Of a stretch of 36,009 nt of DNA, positions 10,319-20,209 are shown one piece after another. The DNA is from Fragilaria crotonensis (lineage: Eukaryota > Bacillariophyta > Fragilariophyceae > Fragilariales > Fragilariaceae), in contig JAKSYS010000643.1 of NCBI GenBank assembly GCA_022925895.1, positions 1-36,009 on the forward strand. Direction: 5' to 3'. A program made the translations under genes and the position numbers. Position 1 is the first letter of the stretch. Each line of letters starts with the position of its first letter. The notes below the pieces were generated by a model. The model saw only the letters and a list, made by a program, of their open reading frames with translations. It had not been told where the DNA came from and made no database searches.

Positions 10319-10793
10319 GTGTGTGTAATGCTGTTGTTGTGGACTTGGAAGTGTTGACAGGGTTGACTTGAGGTGCGATTGCGACTCGGAGAGTTGAGAG
10401 CAGTGCTGTTATTGATATCTGAGTGGTTGCTGCAGAAGCCAAATGTCTGTTGTCAATCCTAAATAGATGCTAATTAATTTTCACTGAATTCCTCGCGTAA
10501 TTGAAAAACAGCAGCTGAAGGCTGAAGCTGAGCAATGGCGCGCCAGGATTTAATTGGCTGACATTTAAGGTTAGGATGATGGACAGACGTTTTCAATTTC
10601 TACCAACCACCAACGAGAGTTCACGCGTTTTCTCTAGGCGCAAGGAATTTCGAGACAGACAACAGATACATGGTTTGCAACTTGCAACACACGACACTCC
10701 ATCGACCTACGTGTACATTAACAAAGTACAACACTCACCTATAAACACCAGACACATTCCATTCACACAATTCACTTGTGCCACACTCCCAAT
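10319..10793. promoter_or_regulatory. Divergent promoter region (carbamoyltransferase/PNO1)
   Basis: 475 bp separate the start codons of the two diverging genes and must hold both promoters and leaders. I see no clear TATA box at a fixed place. A palindromic GGCGCGCC (AscI-like) word lies at about 10538, and the PNO1 leader is rich in ACAC/CAACA words. Confidence 0.45.
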
Positions 10794-11804
10794 ATGAGTG
10801 ATAATGAAGATGTGATCATGTCCATGACGGACGGAAACAATGATATTGCCATGTCAAATCAAGTAACGACCATTGATGCATCCGTGGTACAAAGTCGCAT
10901 CAGCATCAGTGCATCGCTCGCCAAGGAAAATGAAGTCGACGACCAACCAGTCTTTCCCAAACTCTCAGCAATGCAAGCCGGAGGCGGTCGCGTCGAATAT
11001 CGTCGGGTGCGTTGTCCTCCTCATCGATACACTCCGTTACGAGAAAACTGGGAACAAATCCTAATGCCACTCGTCGAGTACCTTAAATTGCAGGCAAGTG
11101 GATATTGTGTTCTTCTTTTGTCATTTTTGGAAATATACGTTTGAGAATCAAATGATGAAGGGTGCAACAAATGTGAGCCCGTGGAGTTGTTCTTGGAGTC
11201 TTAATCGACAAACCCACCAGGAAGCCTCTTCGGATGTTTAGGAACACATTGCGCGACGTGGGTCGCTGTCTGATGCTTCTCGTTTTGAAAATTGCCATGC
11301 TTTCTTGTTGCTTCACACTCGTTACTCTTTTCTAATCCATTCATCTCCATCTTACAAACACAGGTTCGTTTCAATACAAAGACACGATCCGTCGAAATCA
11401 AAACATCCCCACACACACTCGATGCTGGGGCGCTCCAAAAGGGCGCTGATTTCGTGTCCGCCTTCATGTTGGGCTTTGACGTTCAGGATTCAGTCGCGCT
11501 TTTGCGACTCGACGACTTGTATTTGGAATCCTTCCAAGTGACTGACGTGAAACTCTTGCGAGGCGATCACTTGTCACGTGCTGTGGGACGCGTCGCCGGA
11601 CAGGATGGTAAGACCAGATTTGCCATTGAGAATGCCACCCGCACGCGCATTGTCATTGCCGACACGAGAATTCATATGCTCGGGTCGTATGCCAACATTC
11701 GGGTCGCGAGAAATGCCATTTGCGATTTGATTTTGGGAGCGCCGCCGGGGAAAGTGTATAATAACATGAGGAATGTGGCGAAACGAATGAATGAAAGATA
11801 TTAG
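10794..11804 (+). CDS. PNO1: PNO1/Dim2 40S ribosome assembly KH protein (two exons)
   Basis: PNO1 binds pre-40S rRNA and is the partner of the endonuclease NOB1 in 20S pre-rRNA cleavage in nucleolus and cytoplasm. Exon 1 is 10794-11093 (100 codons), exon 2 is 11364-11804; the product is 246 aa, close to the family's usual 250 or so. The N-terminal 60 residues are acidic and variable. PPHRYTPLRENWEQILMPLV opens the conserved part, and the C-terminal KH-like region includes RLDDLYLESF, DVKLLRGDHLSRA and LGAPPGKVYNNMR. The chosen start is the ATG at 10794; the longer frame upstream begins at TTG. The intron starts with GC, not GT (CAG|GCAAGT), and ends ACACAG; this junction joins LKLQ to VRFNTKTR exactly as in homologues. 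Confidence 0.95.
11094..11363 (+). other. GC-AG intron in PNO1
   Basis: The 270-bp intron has donor CAG|GCAAGTG, the classic strong-match GC donor, and acceptor ACACAG. The only GT nearby (11098) would put exon 2 out of frame, while the GC site joins two conserved blocks in phase 0. Confidence 0.8.
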
Positions 11805-12230
11805 AATGAAACATGTTGATTGATAGGAAGACTACTTAAGACTGTGTATCGTAGGTCGAATGATATAGGCCGTGGACTATTCGAATGTTTGACATGGACT
11901 CATGGTTTTGTTTTCTCCGATTGACTAGGTCTACTGGTTGTTGTTTGCATCCTTGTGCTTGGACTGCAGTAAAAGTACAGTACAGAGTGCTACTGGAGTA
12001 CTGAAGACTGGACTACTGTGGAATCCCAGCGGAATCCTGACATTTGGCATGTGGTGGCATACGTGGCATAAAGATCGCCCTTGACGTCTTTGCAGCTGGT
12101 TCTATACATTCCGATTCCATGATCGCGAGATCATTGAAGTGTAAGATAGAAGATACCCAATATTTGGGAAAACGTAAAACCTACTACTGTGAACGTAAAA
12201 ACGCCCTCACTTTTCTGCAGACGTTTGACC
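11805..12230 (+). other. PNO1 3' region and LHC promoter
   Basis: 426 bp without a gene. 11960-12010 is dense in AGTACT/GTAC/ACTGGA words (CAGTAAAAGTACAGTACAG). The LHC leader probably begins after 12130. No defined TATA box or light-response element can be fixed by eye. Confidence 0.4.
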
Positions 12231-12980
12231 ATGAAGATTGCCGCTCTCCTCCTCACCGTCGGCTCTGCCGCTGCCTTCACTGCCCAAAAGGCCTCTGTTG
12301 CGCCGAGTTCACTCTCTGCAACTCGCGAGGAGATCCTTTCTTCCCCAAACACAATCGAATTTGGAAAGATCTGGGATCCCTTCGGCCTGGCTGAACTCGG
12401 CGGTGACGAGACGATTTCTTGGTTCCGTCATTCGGAAGTAAAGCACGGCCGCATTGCCATGGCTGCCTTTGTTGGTTGGTGGGCTGTTGCCGCTGGCCTT
12501 CACTTCCCAGGCCAGCTCAGCTACGGGGTTGACTTTGCGTCCCTCCCAACCAAGGGACTCGAGGCTTGGGATGCCGTGCCCGGGTGGGGCAAGGCACAGT
12601 TGCTCCTCTTTGCCGGATTGATTGAGTTCCATGATGAACTCTTCGCCACGAAGCGTGACAAGCACTACATGCGCGGTGGAACTCCAGGAAAGGTACGGAT
12701 CAAGAATGTGGAAGGAAGTTGGAGGTATTATGAGTGACTTTTGCACATTGGACGCTAACATCTTTTCTTTTCTTCCTACAATTCCAAACTCTTCAAAAAA
12801 CAGAACCACGTTCCTGGACTTTACGATCCATTGGGTTTGTCAAAGGGCAGGTCGGAGGAGGCCAAGGCCCGCGGCCGTGATGTTGAGATCAAGAACGGAC
12901 GTCTTGCCATGATTGGTGTCGCTGGTCTTTATTTCCAATCGGTCATTCCTGGATCTGTTCCACTCCAGCCAGATTGTTAA
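12231..12980 (+). CDS. Fucoxanthin-chlorophyll a/c light-harvesting protein (two exons)
   Basis: Thylakoid antenna protein binding chlorophyll a/c and fucoxanthin. ATG 12231 (ACC ATG) gives a signal peptide MKIAALLLTVGSAAA followed by Phe16, the diatom plastid-entry motif, and then a short transit peptide. Exon 1 is 12231-12692, exon 2 is 12804-12980; the 111-bp intron has donor GTACGG and acceptor AACAG. The mature part has three membrane helices. Helix 1 carries EVKHGRIAM (residues 69-77) and helix 3 EIKNGRLAM (182-190), the paired ExxH/NxR chlorophyll-ligand and ion-pair motifs of the LHC family. Helix 2 is KAQLLLFAGLIEFHDEL. The total is 212 aa, normal for the family. I cannot assign the Lhcf/Lhcr/Lhcq class with certainty, so no symbol is given. 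Without splicing the frame would stop at 12737. Confidence 0.95.
12693..12803 (+). other. Spliceosomal intron in the LHC gene
   Basis: Donor AAG|GTACGG and acceptor AAACAG|AAC join GGTPGK to NHVPGLYDP in phase 0, the conserved stroma-facing loop before helix 3. Confidence 0.85.
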
Positions 12981-13300
12981 ACAAAGACCCATTTATGCGT
13001 TCACACGCGCATACAACACGTCGTTGATATTCTTTTTATCTTGAAAGGAAAGATCACGACGACGACCGATAATGTTGTTTTATCTAGAGAGCTAGTCCCT
13101 TTGTTGTCCTCCGGAAATTGCAGCTTCCTTTTTTGCTTCACAGTTGTTGGATTGAATATAATGATACTAACAAACTGTTGAACAACAACCTTTGCTTCTA
13201 GTAGTATTCTGAAAGGTTGATTGATCGGATAGTTCTGAGTTCTGAGTAGTGTGAATTTCGTTCCACTGTGTGAACCTTGTATGCGCACATCATGCTTTCA
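12981..13300. other. Intergenic between convergent genes
   Basis: 320 bp between the LHC stop and the stop of the minus-strand hypothetical gene. It must hold both 3' untranslated regions. No ORF with an ATG and recognisable content is seen. Confidence 0.5.
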
Positions 13301-14146
13301 TCATTGAGACGACGACGACGATGATGATGATGCGGTTGGTGAGCATGCCGTTGGTGACACGAGTCCTTCTCCGGATAAGAATTCAAAATAAATCATGACA
13401 CGGGCAATCATGAAGACAGCCTTCCATGCTGGTCTTGCCTCCTTTTCATTCATGGCAACAGCAGTTCTACCATGCAATTCTAATACTGTATCCCACGCAC
13501 CCTTGTGTGCTTCTTCATTCTCCTTGGGATCAGGTAGCAATTGTTCCATCAAGGTCAAGAGAGGTGGTGTGCTATCATCATCATGATTTGCAGGTGTACA
13601 ATTGGGATCAACAAGTACAGGTAGAATACAACAGCTGCTGATTGTAGTTGTATCATTGTCACTTTCATCACCATCATTTATGCGAATAGATCGCTCCAGC
13701 ACTTGATTGATGCGTTCCAACAATTCCGGGGTTCGTTCTGGTGCCGACGAATCCATTGGATCAGCGTTTTTATGATTATTTTTTCGATAATTGTCGAGGA
13801 GAACAAAGAGAATCTCATTCACATCGCGTGCGTCAACATCTTCATCCAACAGATTTTGTAGAAATCTCCATCGATTAAAGTTCTCCGACAGGTTCAAACG
13901 GTCTGCCACAGATATTCTTGACTGTGATGATGACGATGATGATTGTAATACGTACAGTCGAGCTGATGGAACATTGCTTTGGAACGGCATCATTTGTCGA
14001 GTGTTGTCCATCCATCTGTCGCGAAATGAGTTGTTGTCGACAATGTTGTTCTTGTGGATCAAGGATGAGAAGGCAAATCCATCAACAAGGCGAGGATTCA
14101 TAATCATCGCCATCATCAGCAGCATCTTGCAACCCAAAATTAACAT
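13301..14146 (-). CDS. Hypothetical protein with plastid-type presequence, 281 aa
   Basis: ATG 14146 starts a hydrophobic, Met-rich signal peptide (MLILGCKMLLMMAMIMNPRL) followed by a Gly-Phe-Ala-Phe motif. That resembles the diatom bipartite plastid presequence in which Phe follows the cleavage site. The rest is soluble. Residues about 75-120 are helical and acidic (SVADRLNLSENFNRWRFLQN, LLDEDVDARDVNEILFVLL). The C-terminal third contains WDTVLELHGRTAVAMNEKEA and a second hydrophobic patch (AVFMIARVMIYFEFLSG), and the protein ends in a Ser run encoded by a GAC/GAT-type trinucleotide tract at 13303-13333. No known domain is recognised. It diverges from the beta-hydroxylase gene over a 533-bp region. 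The reality of the gene is likely; its function is unknown. Confidence 0.7.
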   Translation of the reverse strand: MLILGCKMLLMMAMIMNPRLVDGFAFSSLIHKNNIVDNNSFRDRWMDNTRQMMPFQSNVPSARLYVLQSSSSSSQSRISVADRLNLSENFNRWRFLQNLLDEDVDARDVNEILFVLLDNYRKNNHKNADPMDSSAPERTPELLERINQVLERSIRINDGDESDNDTTTISSCCILPVLVDPNCTPANHDDDSTPPLLTLMEQLLPDPKENEEAHKGAWDTVLELHGRTAVAMNEKEARPAWKAVFMIARVMIYFEFLSGEGLVSPTACSPTASSSSSSSSQ

Positions 14147-14679
14147 TATATTGTAAGAATGTGTGAGAAAGGAGATGATGGATTGATCAAAAATCTGATT
14201 TCATCGACCAACAGATGCCACTGACTCGATTGGATCTTCGACGAGAAATGGTAGGGCGAGGAGACCTCCGGAAGGAATGTGAACGATTTGTGGCAGAGTG
14301 TGAGCTCTGAGCTTTGTGCGCCAACAATGAAAAATGAGAAGAACCTGCATTCCGAGTAGCATACTACCAGGTACGGTACTATGCTACAGTGAGTACTCGA
14401 CACGAGTACCGCCAGTCACCGTACGCAGCAGTAAAATACACAGTAGATTTCTGATGTCACTAGACAGTACTACCGGTAGTACCTGGGGTCCTACGTACCT
14501 TTAGCTCGTAGCTCGTAGTACCTCTATGACATACCACGCGTTGCTTTCCACGGGGTAAGTCGTCAGTCGGCGAAAGTTTTTGACGAGATCTACTACAAGT
14601 ACGAGAGTAGATCCAGACATCAAATGATGACAGGTTCTTGAAAAAGTAAGATCCTGCGTCGATCACAGCTCATCAGTAA
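14147..14679. promoter_or_regulatory. Divergent promoter region rich in GTAC/AGTACT words
   Basis: 533 bp between two divergent start codons. 14370-14525 is packed with GTAC, AGTACT and GGTACC-like words (for example ACTACCGGTAGTACC at 14469-14483, a near-perfect palindrome). The arrangement implies shared regulation of two plastid-type genes. No TATA box position can be fixed. Confidence 0.4.
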
Positions 14680-15988
14680 ATGGCGATTCCAACGTCCAAT
14701 TGTATCTCCTCACGGCCATGGTTCCAATGGTGCCATGCCTCTCTCTTGATTGTCGTAATGGGTTCATGTCATGGTTTTGCACCAACACCAACACCAACAC
14801 CAAGAATGACGAGGTTGTTTGGTTGTCGAACAAGTCCTATCAGCGGTACTAGTAGTAGTACTACTACTAGTAGTCCTACCTCCTTGTTTGCCTTGACAGA
14901 ACGACAAATGCAGTTCTGGGAGGATGTGGATGAAGGTCTGAACGATATTGAAGCCTTCTACCTATCATCCAAGGGTATGGATATCGATCGAGTTCGTCGG
15001 TTTACACAAAGGTACGCGAACTCCTATTGCTACTGCATAACGTCTGTTCGAAATCATTTTTTTTTTCCAACTCACAACACTTTGTACAACATGTGAACAT
15101 ATGATCATGAACCACTCCATTTTTTCATACAAATGTACATCTTCGCACTACAGTGCAAGTGGACAAGTCCCACCACCCATCCCATCCGTCCCTGGTCATC
15201 AACCTTCCGAGGAGCATATTGATGGTCTTACCGCAAAACCAATCTGGAATGTTCATACTGATGATGATGACAATAATAATCAAAACAACATTTTTCCTTG
15301 GGCTGCCGAACTGGAAGCCTCAAGTCATGTTATTATTGATGAATGGAATACATTTTACCAGGGTCAACTCCAAAAGGCACGTGACTCGAACGACAATAAT
15401 AATGATGCATCATCTTCCGCCACTATGATTTTGGGAGATTCAGCATGGCAGAATCAAATCATGGGACCAGGGTGGTCGGCAGTACGATTGCAACGATTGG
15501 GTGTATGGAATACCAACACGTGTCGGACCCATTTTCCACAAACGTATGAATTGTTACGGAATTTAGCAATTCCCTTGGCGGTTCGGGGTGTTTGCTTTGC
15601 ACGACAAGAACCACAGACTGGTGTATTGCCCCACAGTGATGGACGGAATTTTATTTTAACAGCACATTTGGGTTTGGATGTACCCGATGGATGCTGGATG
15701 AAGGTTGGGACGGAAGAATGCACGTGGGAAGTGGGGAAATTGACAATTATTGATACCAGCTTTGAACACTCCACTGGGAATCCTGGAGACTCGGAGCGGT
15801 TGGTACTAATTATCGATTTTTGGCATCCCGAGTTGACAGAAGCGGAACGAGCAGCATTGGAGTTTGTGTACGATCTGAGAAATAAGTTTGAGAATGGCAA
15901 TATTCCATTCCGAAAACCAAGAAGTTTGCAAGCCAAGGAAGAAGACATTGGAGCACTCTGGAGTAAGCTAACCGGTGGTGGATCATAG
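14680..15988 (+). CDS. Aspartyl/asparaginyl beta-hydroxylase-like dioxygenase, plastid-type presequence (two exons)
   Basis: Member of the Asp/Asn beta-hydroxylase (Asp_Arg_Hydrox) family of Fe(II)/2-oxoglutarate dioxygenases. Exon 1 is 14680-15011, exon 2 is 15154-15988 (388 aa); the 142-bp intron has donor GTACGC and acceptor CTACAG, phase 2. The N-terminus has a hydrophobic segment (ASLLIVVMGSCHG) followed by FAP, a diatom plastid-entry motif, then Pro/Thr- and Ser-rich transit sequence. The catalytic core contains LPHSDGRNFILTAHLGL (iron ligand His271; Asp273 two residues on), a Trp/Cys stretch and FEHSTGN (His316), then VLIIDFWHPEL, all in the usual order. The substrate is unknown. A plastid location for this family would be unusual and is inferred only from the presequence. 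Its stop lies 23 bp from the convergent gene at 16012. Confidence 0.85.
15012..15153 (+). other. Spliceosomal intron in beta-hydroxylase-like gene
   Basis: Donor AAAG|GTACGCG and acceptor CACTACAG|TG, phase 2. A pyrimidine-rich run of T (15057-15066) lies in the middle of the intron. Reading through gives a stop at about 15096. Confidence 0.75.
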
Positions 15989-16011
15989 ATTCAACGTTAT
16001 CTACTATTCAA

Positions 16012-16431
16012 CTACTTTTTCCCAAACACATGCTCTGGAAGCTTGGACAGGTCGACTTCGTAGACTACCAGATACGTCAAGAATCCAGTCACGGACGCCG
16101 TGATTGCAGCAGGAACTCTCCCTCGTCGCAGACCCATCAATCCTCCCACGACGGCAGATCCACCAATCCATGCGGGTGCATTTTCGCGACGAGTTTGGTA
16201 CATGTGTGTGGCATGTTGGGCCACATTCTGTCCTTCCTTTCCAATAATCTGAACTGCATTCGAAACAGGTTTGCGAATTTGTTCCGTGCTCTGTTCGAGT
16301 GACGCGAGGGTCTTGTTGGTGGCTTCCACACCCGATTTGATGGCGGAACGTAGGCTAACATCAGATTCTGCCATGGCCTTTTGAATTTTGGACAGATAAC
16401 TGTCGTCGTCGTTGTTGTTGTTGGAACTCAT
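16012..16431 (-). CDS. Small membrane protein, 139 aa, possibly MICOS Mic26/27-like
   Basis: ATG 16431. The first 12 residues are Ser/Asn/Asp-rich; residues about 15-75 form a long amphipathic helix (LSKIQKAMAESDVSLRSAIK, then TNKTLASLEQSTEQIRKPV). The C-terminal part has a Gly-rich hydrophobic hairpin (WIGGSAVVGGLMGLRRG, then VPAAITASVTGFLTYLVVYEV) and ends LSKLPEHVFGKK. A soluble helix followed by a glycine-rich hairpin is reminiscent of the apolipoprotein-O/Mic26-27 cristae proteins, but no diagnostic motif decides it. It diverges from NOP14 over 471 bp. Confidence 0.7.
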   Translation of the reverse strand: MSSNNNNDDDSYLSKIQKAMAESDVSLRSAIKSGVEATNKTLASLEQSTEQIRKPVSNAVQIIGKEGQNVAQHATHMYQTRRENAPAWIGGSAVVGGLMGLRRGRVPAAITASVTGFLTYLVVYEVDLSKLPEHVFGKK

Positions 16432-16902
16432 TTCTTCTTACTTGTCAACTGTGTATAGGTTCTTTCGGCTTTCCTCTACACGGACCCACTCACACTCCAA
16501 TAAGCTTTCTGTTTGCGTTGTGACAAAAAGTTGAAGAGACGCTGCTGGATTTTGGGTTCGTGTTGGGGTTGCATGCATCACCGCTGTATCACATTGCAGA
16601 TTGCAGCACGCAGACTTCGGCGGAGTTCGCGACCGTTTGTGCTTGCATCTTGAATCATCAAATTGATTTTTTGATTCTCGAAGATTCGAGATTCCACGAT
16701 TTTAACTCGTGACTCGAAATTCGTGATTGCAAACAGTATTGTGGATTCAAACCGTAATTTACCGTCCGTTTCAAGCGGATGGACAGTGCCACTTCTTCAT
16801 CACCAACCATTTTTTCAAGACTTGGGCCGCAACGAGAAAGTTGGAACGAACCGACAGATACAATTAACGTTAAGTTTATCCTTTCATTATTCATTCCGAA
16901 CC
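16432..16902. promoter_or_regulatory. Divergent promoter region (small membrane protein/NOP14)
   Basis: 471 bp between start codons. 16655-16735 contains several copies of GATTC/GAATC-type words (TTTTTGATTCTCGAAGATTC, then GAGATTCCACGATTTTAACT). The plus-strand frame is open from 16723 into NOP14, but the ACC ATG at 16903 begins the conserved protein. Confidence 0.4.
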
Positions 16903-19900
16903 ATGGCAAAACGAAAGACCAAAGCCAAACGTTCCTTGGCATCCTTGCCCAAGGGTCTTCCAAGTAAAAATCGTACAGATGTGAATCTCTTTGAAATTGC
17001 CAAGAGTAATCATGGTGGTCGTCGTGCCAAGCATGAGGTCAACAACCGATTCACGACGCAAACAACGTCAAGTTTGGCCAAGCCCAGTAAATTGGCCGAA
17101 AGTCTTCAACGACGTCAATCTCAACAACGAGCGGCGTTGCAATCCTCCAAGAAAGTTAATTCCTTTGTTGATCGGAGAATTGGAGAATTCAACATGTCAC
17201 AAGAAGATAAAATGATGGCACGTTTGGTCAAGGAACGAATTGGTCGTAGCAAACGAGCATCCAAATATTCTTTGAATGACAATGATGATAATGATAATCA
17301 ATTGACTCACAGAGGAAAGGCCATTGATCAAACCAATATAATGAATCACGTTATTTTGGATTCCGATGAAGAAGATGGTGGGAACTTGGATGCCATGGAT
17401 ACGGAGATGAACTTTGGTGGACTAGATGATGGGTCTGGTGAAGTTAATCCATACAAACCATCTGGTGGTCAACACAATGACATGTCACAAGTGTATTCTC
17501 AGAAGAAGAATGATTTGGATGAAATGATCAAACGACGCAAAATTATGAAAGCTGAACGATTAATGTCCAAGGAACGACAAGAAGAAACATTCGAGTCGCT
17601 CGATCAAGGATTTGATGAATTGGCACAATTGTTGCAATTTCGTGATAAGGAATCGGATCGCAAGGCCAATCTTGAAAAGAAGCGAACAGGGCAAGTGATG
17701 CAAGGAGACGAGAAGAATACCATGGATCAAGAAATGCAAGAGTGGGACCGAGAGATGAAAACGTACCTCTTTGAGCGCAAGGTCAAGGCCACCGATCGTA
17801 CTAAAACTCCAGAAGAGATTGCCAAAGAGGAAGCCGATCGATTGCACGAACTAGAAACGAAACGATTGGCACGTATGAATGGTGATTTTGAACACGATCA
17901 TCTATCAGACATTTCTGACGACGAAGGAGAGGGACGCAAAAAGAAGAGACAAAAGAAGAAGCGTTCATCAGCTGGAGCGGAAACTTTGGATGATTCCGAC
18001 GATGATCACGAGGAAGAGAAGTTGAAAGTCAAGTTCACTGCGGATGGTCTCGTATACGTTGATAAGGACGGAAAATTTGTAAAGAAGGTCGGCGACGAGG
18101 ATGCCGAGGGCCATGATGACGATGGTGATGGTGACGAACCAACAAGTGACGAAGAAGCCGAAAGCGATGCCAGCGACGAAGATAACGATGATGAAGGTGA
18201 TGAAGATGGTCAAAAGCCTGATCCAGATGTCATATTGGAGGTTGGCGCCCGTGTCAAGGCAAATTATCGTGCAAACGAACAATTTGACGGCCACGAAGCA
18301 TGGCATGACGGGAAGATTGCTCAGGTGCACACCGATAAATCCGGTAACGTAACGTACGATGTAGATTATGACGACGGTGACTACGAGGACGGGGTGCAGC
18401 CGAAACATGTTCGGCTGGTGAAGCTCAAGACAAAAGAACAAGAAAAGGAGGAGAAAAAGAAGGAGGAGGAGATCGCTCTCAAGCGGAAGCGTCAAAAGGC
18501 GAGGGAAAAGGCTAGGTACGTGTCCACTCGTTTCTCGCTCCATTGGTGTCAGCAACGTCGTTTTCGCGCGCTCTGGGCCTGACGGCCGCTTTAACATTGT
18601 CGACCAGAGAACTACCAAGCGTCTTGCTCGGAACATCTCTCGCACTGTTGCCGACACCTAGATGAACAAACATGCCACATAGTACCCTTGAGACAATGCA
18701 GTCACGCTCAAGTGTCTCCTTGGTAAGAACATTCCCTTACATTCTTGCTTTTCCTATGTAGGGGTGAGATACCTTTTGTTTTCGAAGTTCCCACCACTTT
18801 GGATGCGTTGCACGACATGATTGGGAACTACGCTTCAACTGGTCCAGAGGTATCTCTGATAATTAATCGCATTCATGCATCGAATTCAGTTCGTCTCAAC
18901 AAAAAGAACACGGAGAAAATGCAGAATTTCTACGACGTATTACTGAGACGATTTGTTGCGGTTGGGGACGCAATATATGCTTCAGGGGAGGGTGGTGCCG
19001 AATTGGAACGTTACGAGCAACTCAATGCCTTGACGAAAACGCTCTTTGCCATGTCATCAGATGCTCCTGAGAGTGCTGCTGCTGTCTGGGGTCGGAGACT
19101 TGGTGTCTTCCACAACGCACACGCAAAGCGTTTGCGGGATGTTGACTTTGTACAGGGGGAAGATGAGGAAGCCAAGTCCGCCTGGCCCTCCACTGGTACA
19201 ATCTTGCTTTTAAAGGCTCTAGCGCACATCTTCCCAGTCACAGATCGAAGGCACCAAGTAGTGACTCCAGCGCTGCTACTCCTGTGTCAGATTGTTGCCC
19301 AGACACCCGTCACCTCTGCGGATGATCTTGTTTCTGGGCTCATGTGCGCCGGGTTGTTGATCGAGTATACGCGCGCTGCAAAACGCGTGGTGCCTGAAGC
19401 CTTGGCATTCCTCTCTGGAGTCCTCCGGATATTTTCTGCGTCGTCCGACGCCAAAGTTTTCCCGAGCATGAAGGAATTGCACGGTGCAGATTACAGACGA
19501 GCCGTTTCAGACTACGACTCGAAGGATTGCCCTCGAATCTCCATCGAAAAGAGCGAGATCGCCAAATCCTCCACCCCTGCAGCTATCTTATGTTCTTCGT
19601 TGCATCTGGTAGACCAGTGTATCAATTCACTTGGAGGCGCGCTGGATGGATCCGAGCCAGAGGCCTTTTCCGATCTGGTTGACGCTCTTTTGGCACTTAA
19701 CCCTAGAAGCAAAACCAACCCAATCCCGCAAGCCATTGCTGACAAGATCGCTGCAACTGCATCAAAGTTATCCACATTCCTGTCGACGGCAAGAGTTCCA
19801 CTTACTCGACGTTCTGGTCCATCACGCCAAGAAATGTCCATCAAGTCTCTGGCGCCTCGATTGGAAGACCCAGATCGTTATCGCATGTCCAAGGATCAAG

Positions 19901-20209
19901 GCAAGAATGCCAATCAAGCAGCATTGGATCGATCGCGTCGAGTACAAGCGAGAACATAAGGCTGTGGCTCGCGAGTTGCGCATGGATGGTGCCTTTGCGG
20001 AACAAGAACGACGACGAGAACAGGACAAGCGCGATAGCAAGGCTCGTGCGAAGCGCAATAAGAATTTTGCGTGGTTGGAAAGCGAACAAGGTGCTATGAA
20101 TCAACAAGTGGCACAAGGAGGTGGACTACTTTCGGGTGGTGGTATGGGCGCTGCTCGTGCGAAAGCCAAGAGTGCGAAGTTGGGCATCAAGAAGGGTGGC
20201 AAATTTTAG
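16903..20209 (+). CDS. NOP14: NOP14 small-subunit processome protein, frame-broken by a 4-bp duplication
   Basis: NOP14 is a nucleolar component of the SSU processome needed for 18S rRNA maturation. Exon 1 is 16903-18515 and exon 2 starts at 18762; the 246-bp intron has donor GTACGT and acceptor TATGTAG, phase 2. The N-terminal half has the family pattern: Lys-rich start, NLFEI, VDRRIGEFN with MSQEDKMMARLVKER, SLNDNDDND, acidic stretches, and LDEMIKRRKIMKAERLMSKE. Residues about 445-507 form an extra Tudor-like block (GARVKANYRANEQFDGHEAW, then YDVDYDDGDYEDG) before IPFVFEVP. The C-terminal part is helical repeats. At 19927-19934 a tandem GATCGATC shifts the frame, ending the protein at 19959 (936 aa). 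Removing one GATC continues it to 20209 (1018 aa) with the conserved basic tail RVEYKREHKAVARELRMDG. That tail is normal for NOP14, so the break is an indel or an assembly error. Confidence 0.9.
18516..18761 (+). other. Spliceosomal intron in NOP14
   Basis: Donor GCTAG|GTACGTG, acceptor TTCCTATGTAG|GGG, phase 2. It joins the charged QKAREKAR helix to GEIPFVFEVP. An unspliced frame would end at 18582. Confidence 0.8.
19927..19934 (+). repeat. Tandem GATC duplication that breaks the NOP14 frame
   Basis: GATCGATC: two adjacent GATC units. Counting only one restores the continuous frame AALDRVEYKREHK found in NOP14 C-termini. Confidence 0.7.

Noticed and set aside
10776-10793. Upstream extension of PNO1 by six codons
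   Set aside because: It would start at TTG. The ATG at 10794 is the first ATG in frame and gives a family-typical N-terminus.
17968-18657. 229-codon minus-strand frame with many hydrophobic residues
   Set aside because: It is the antisense shadow of the acidic GAT/GAC-rich part of NOP14, whose reverse complement reads as Ile/Val/Phe runs.
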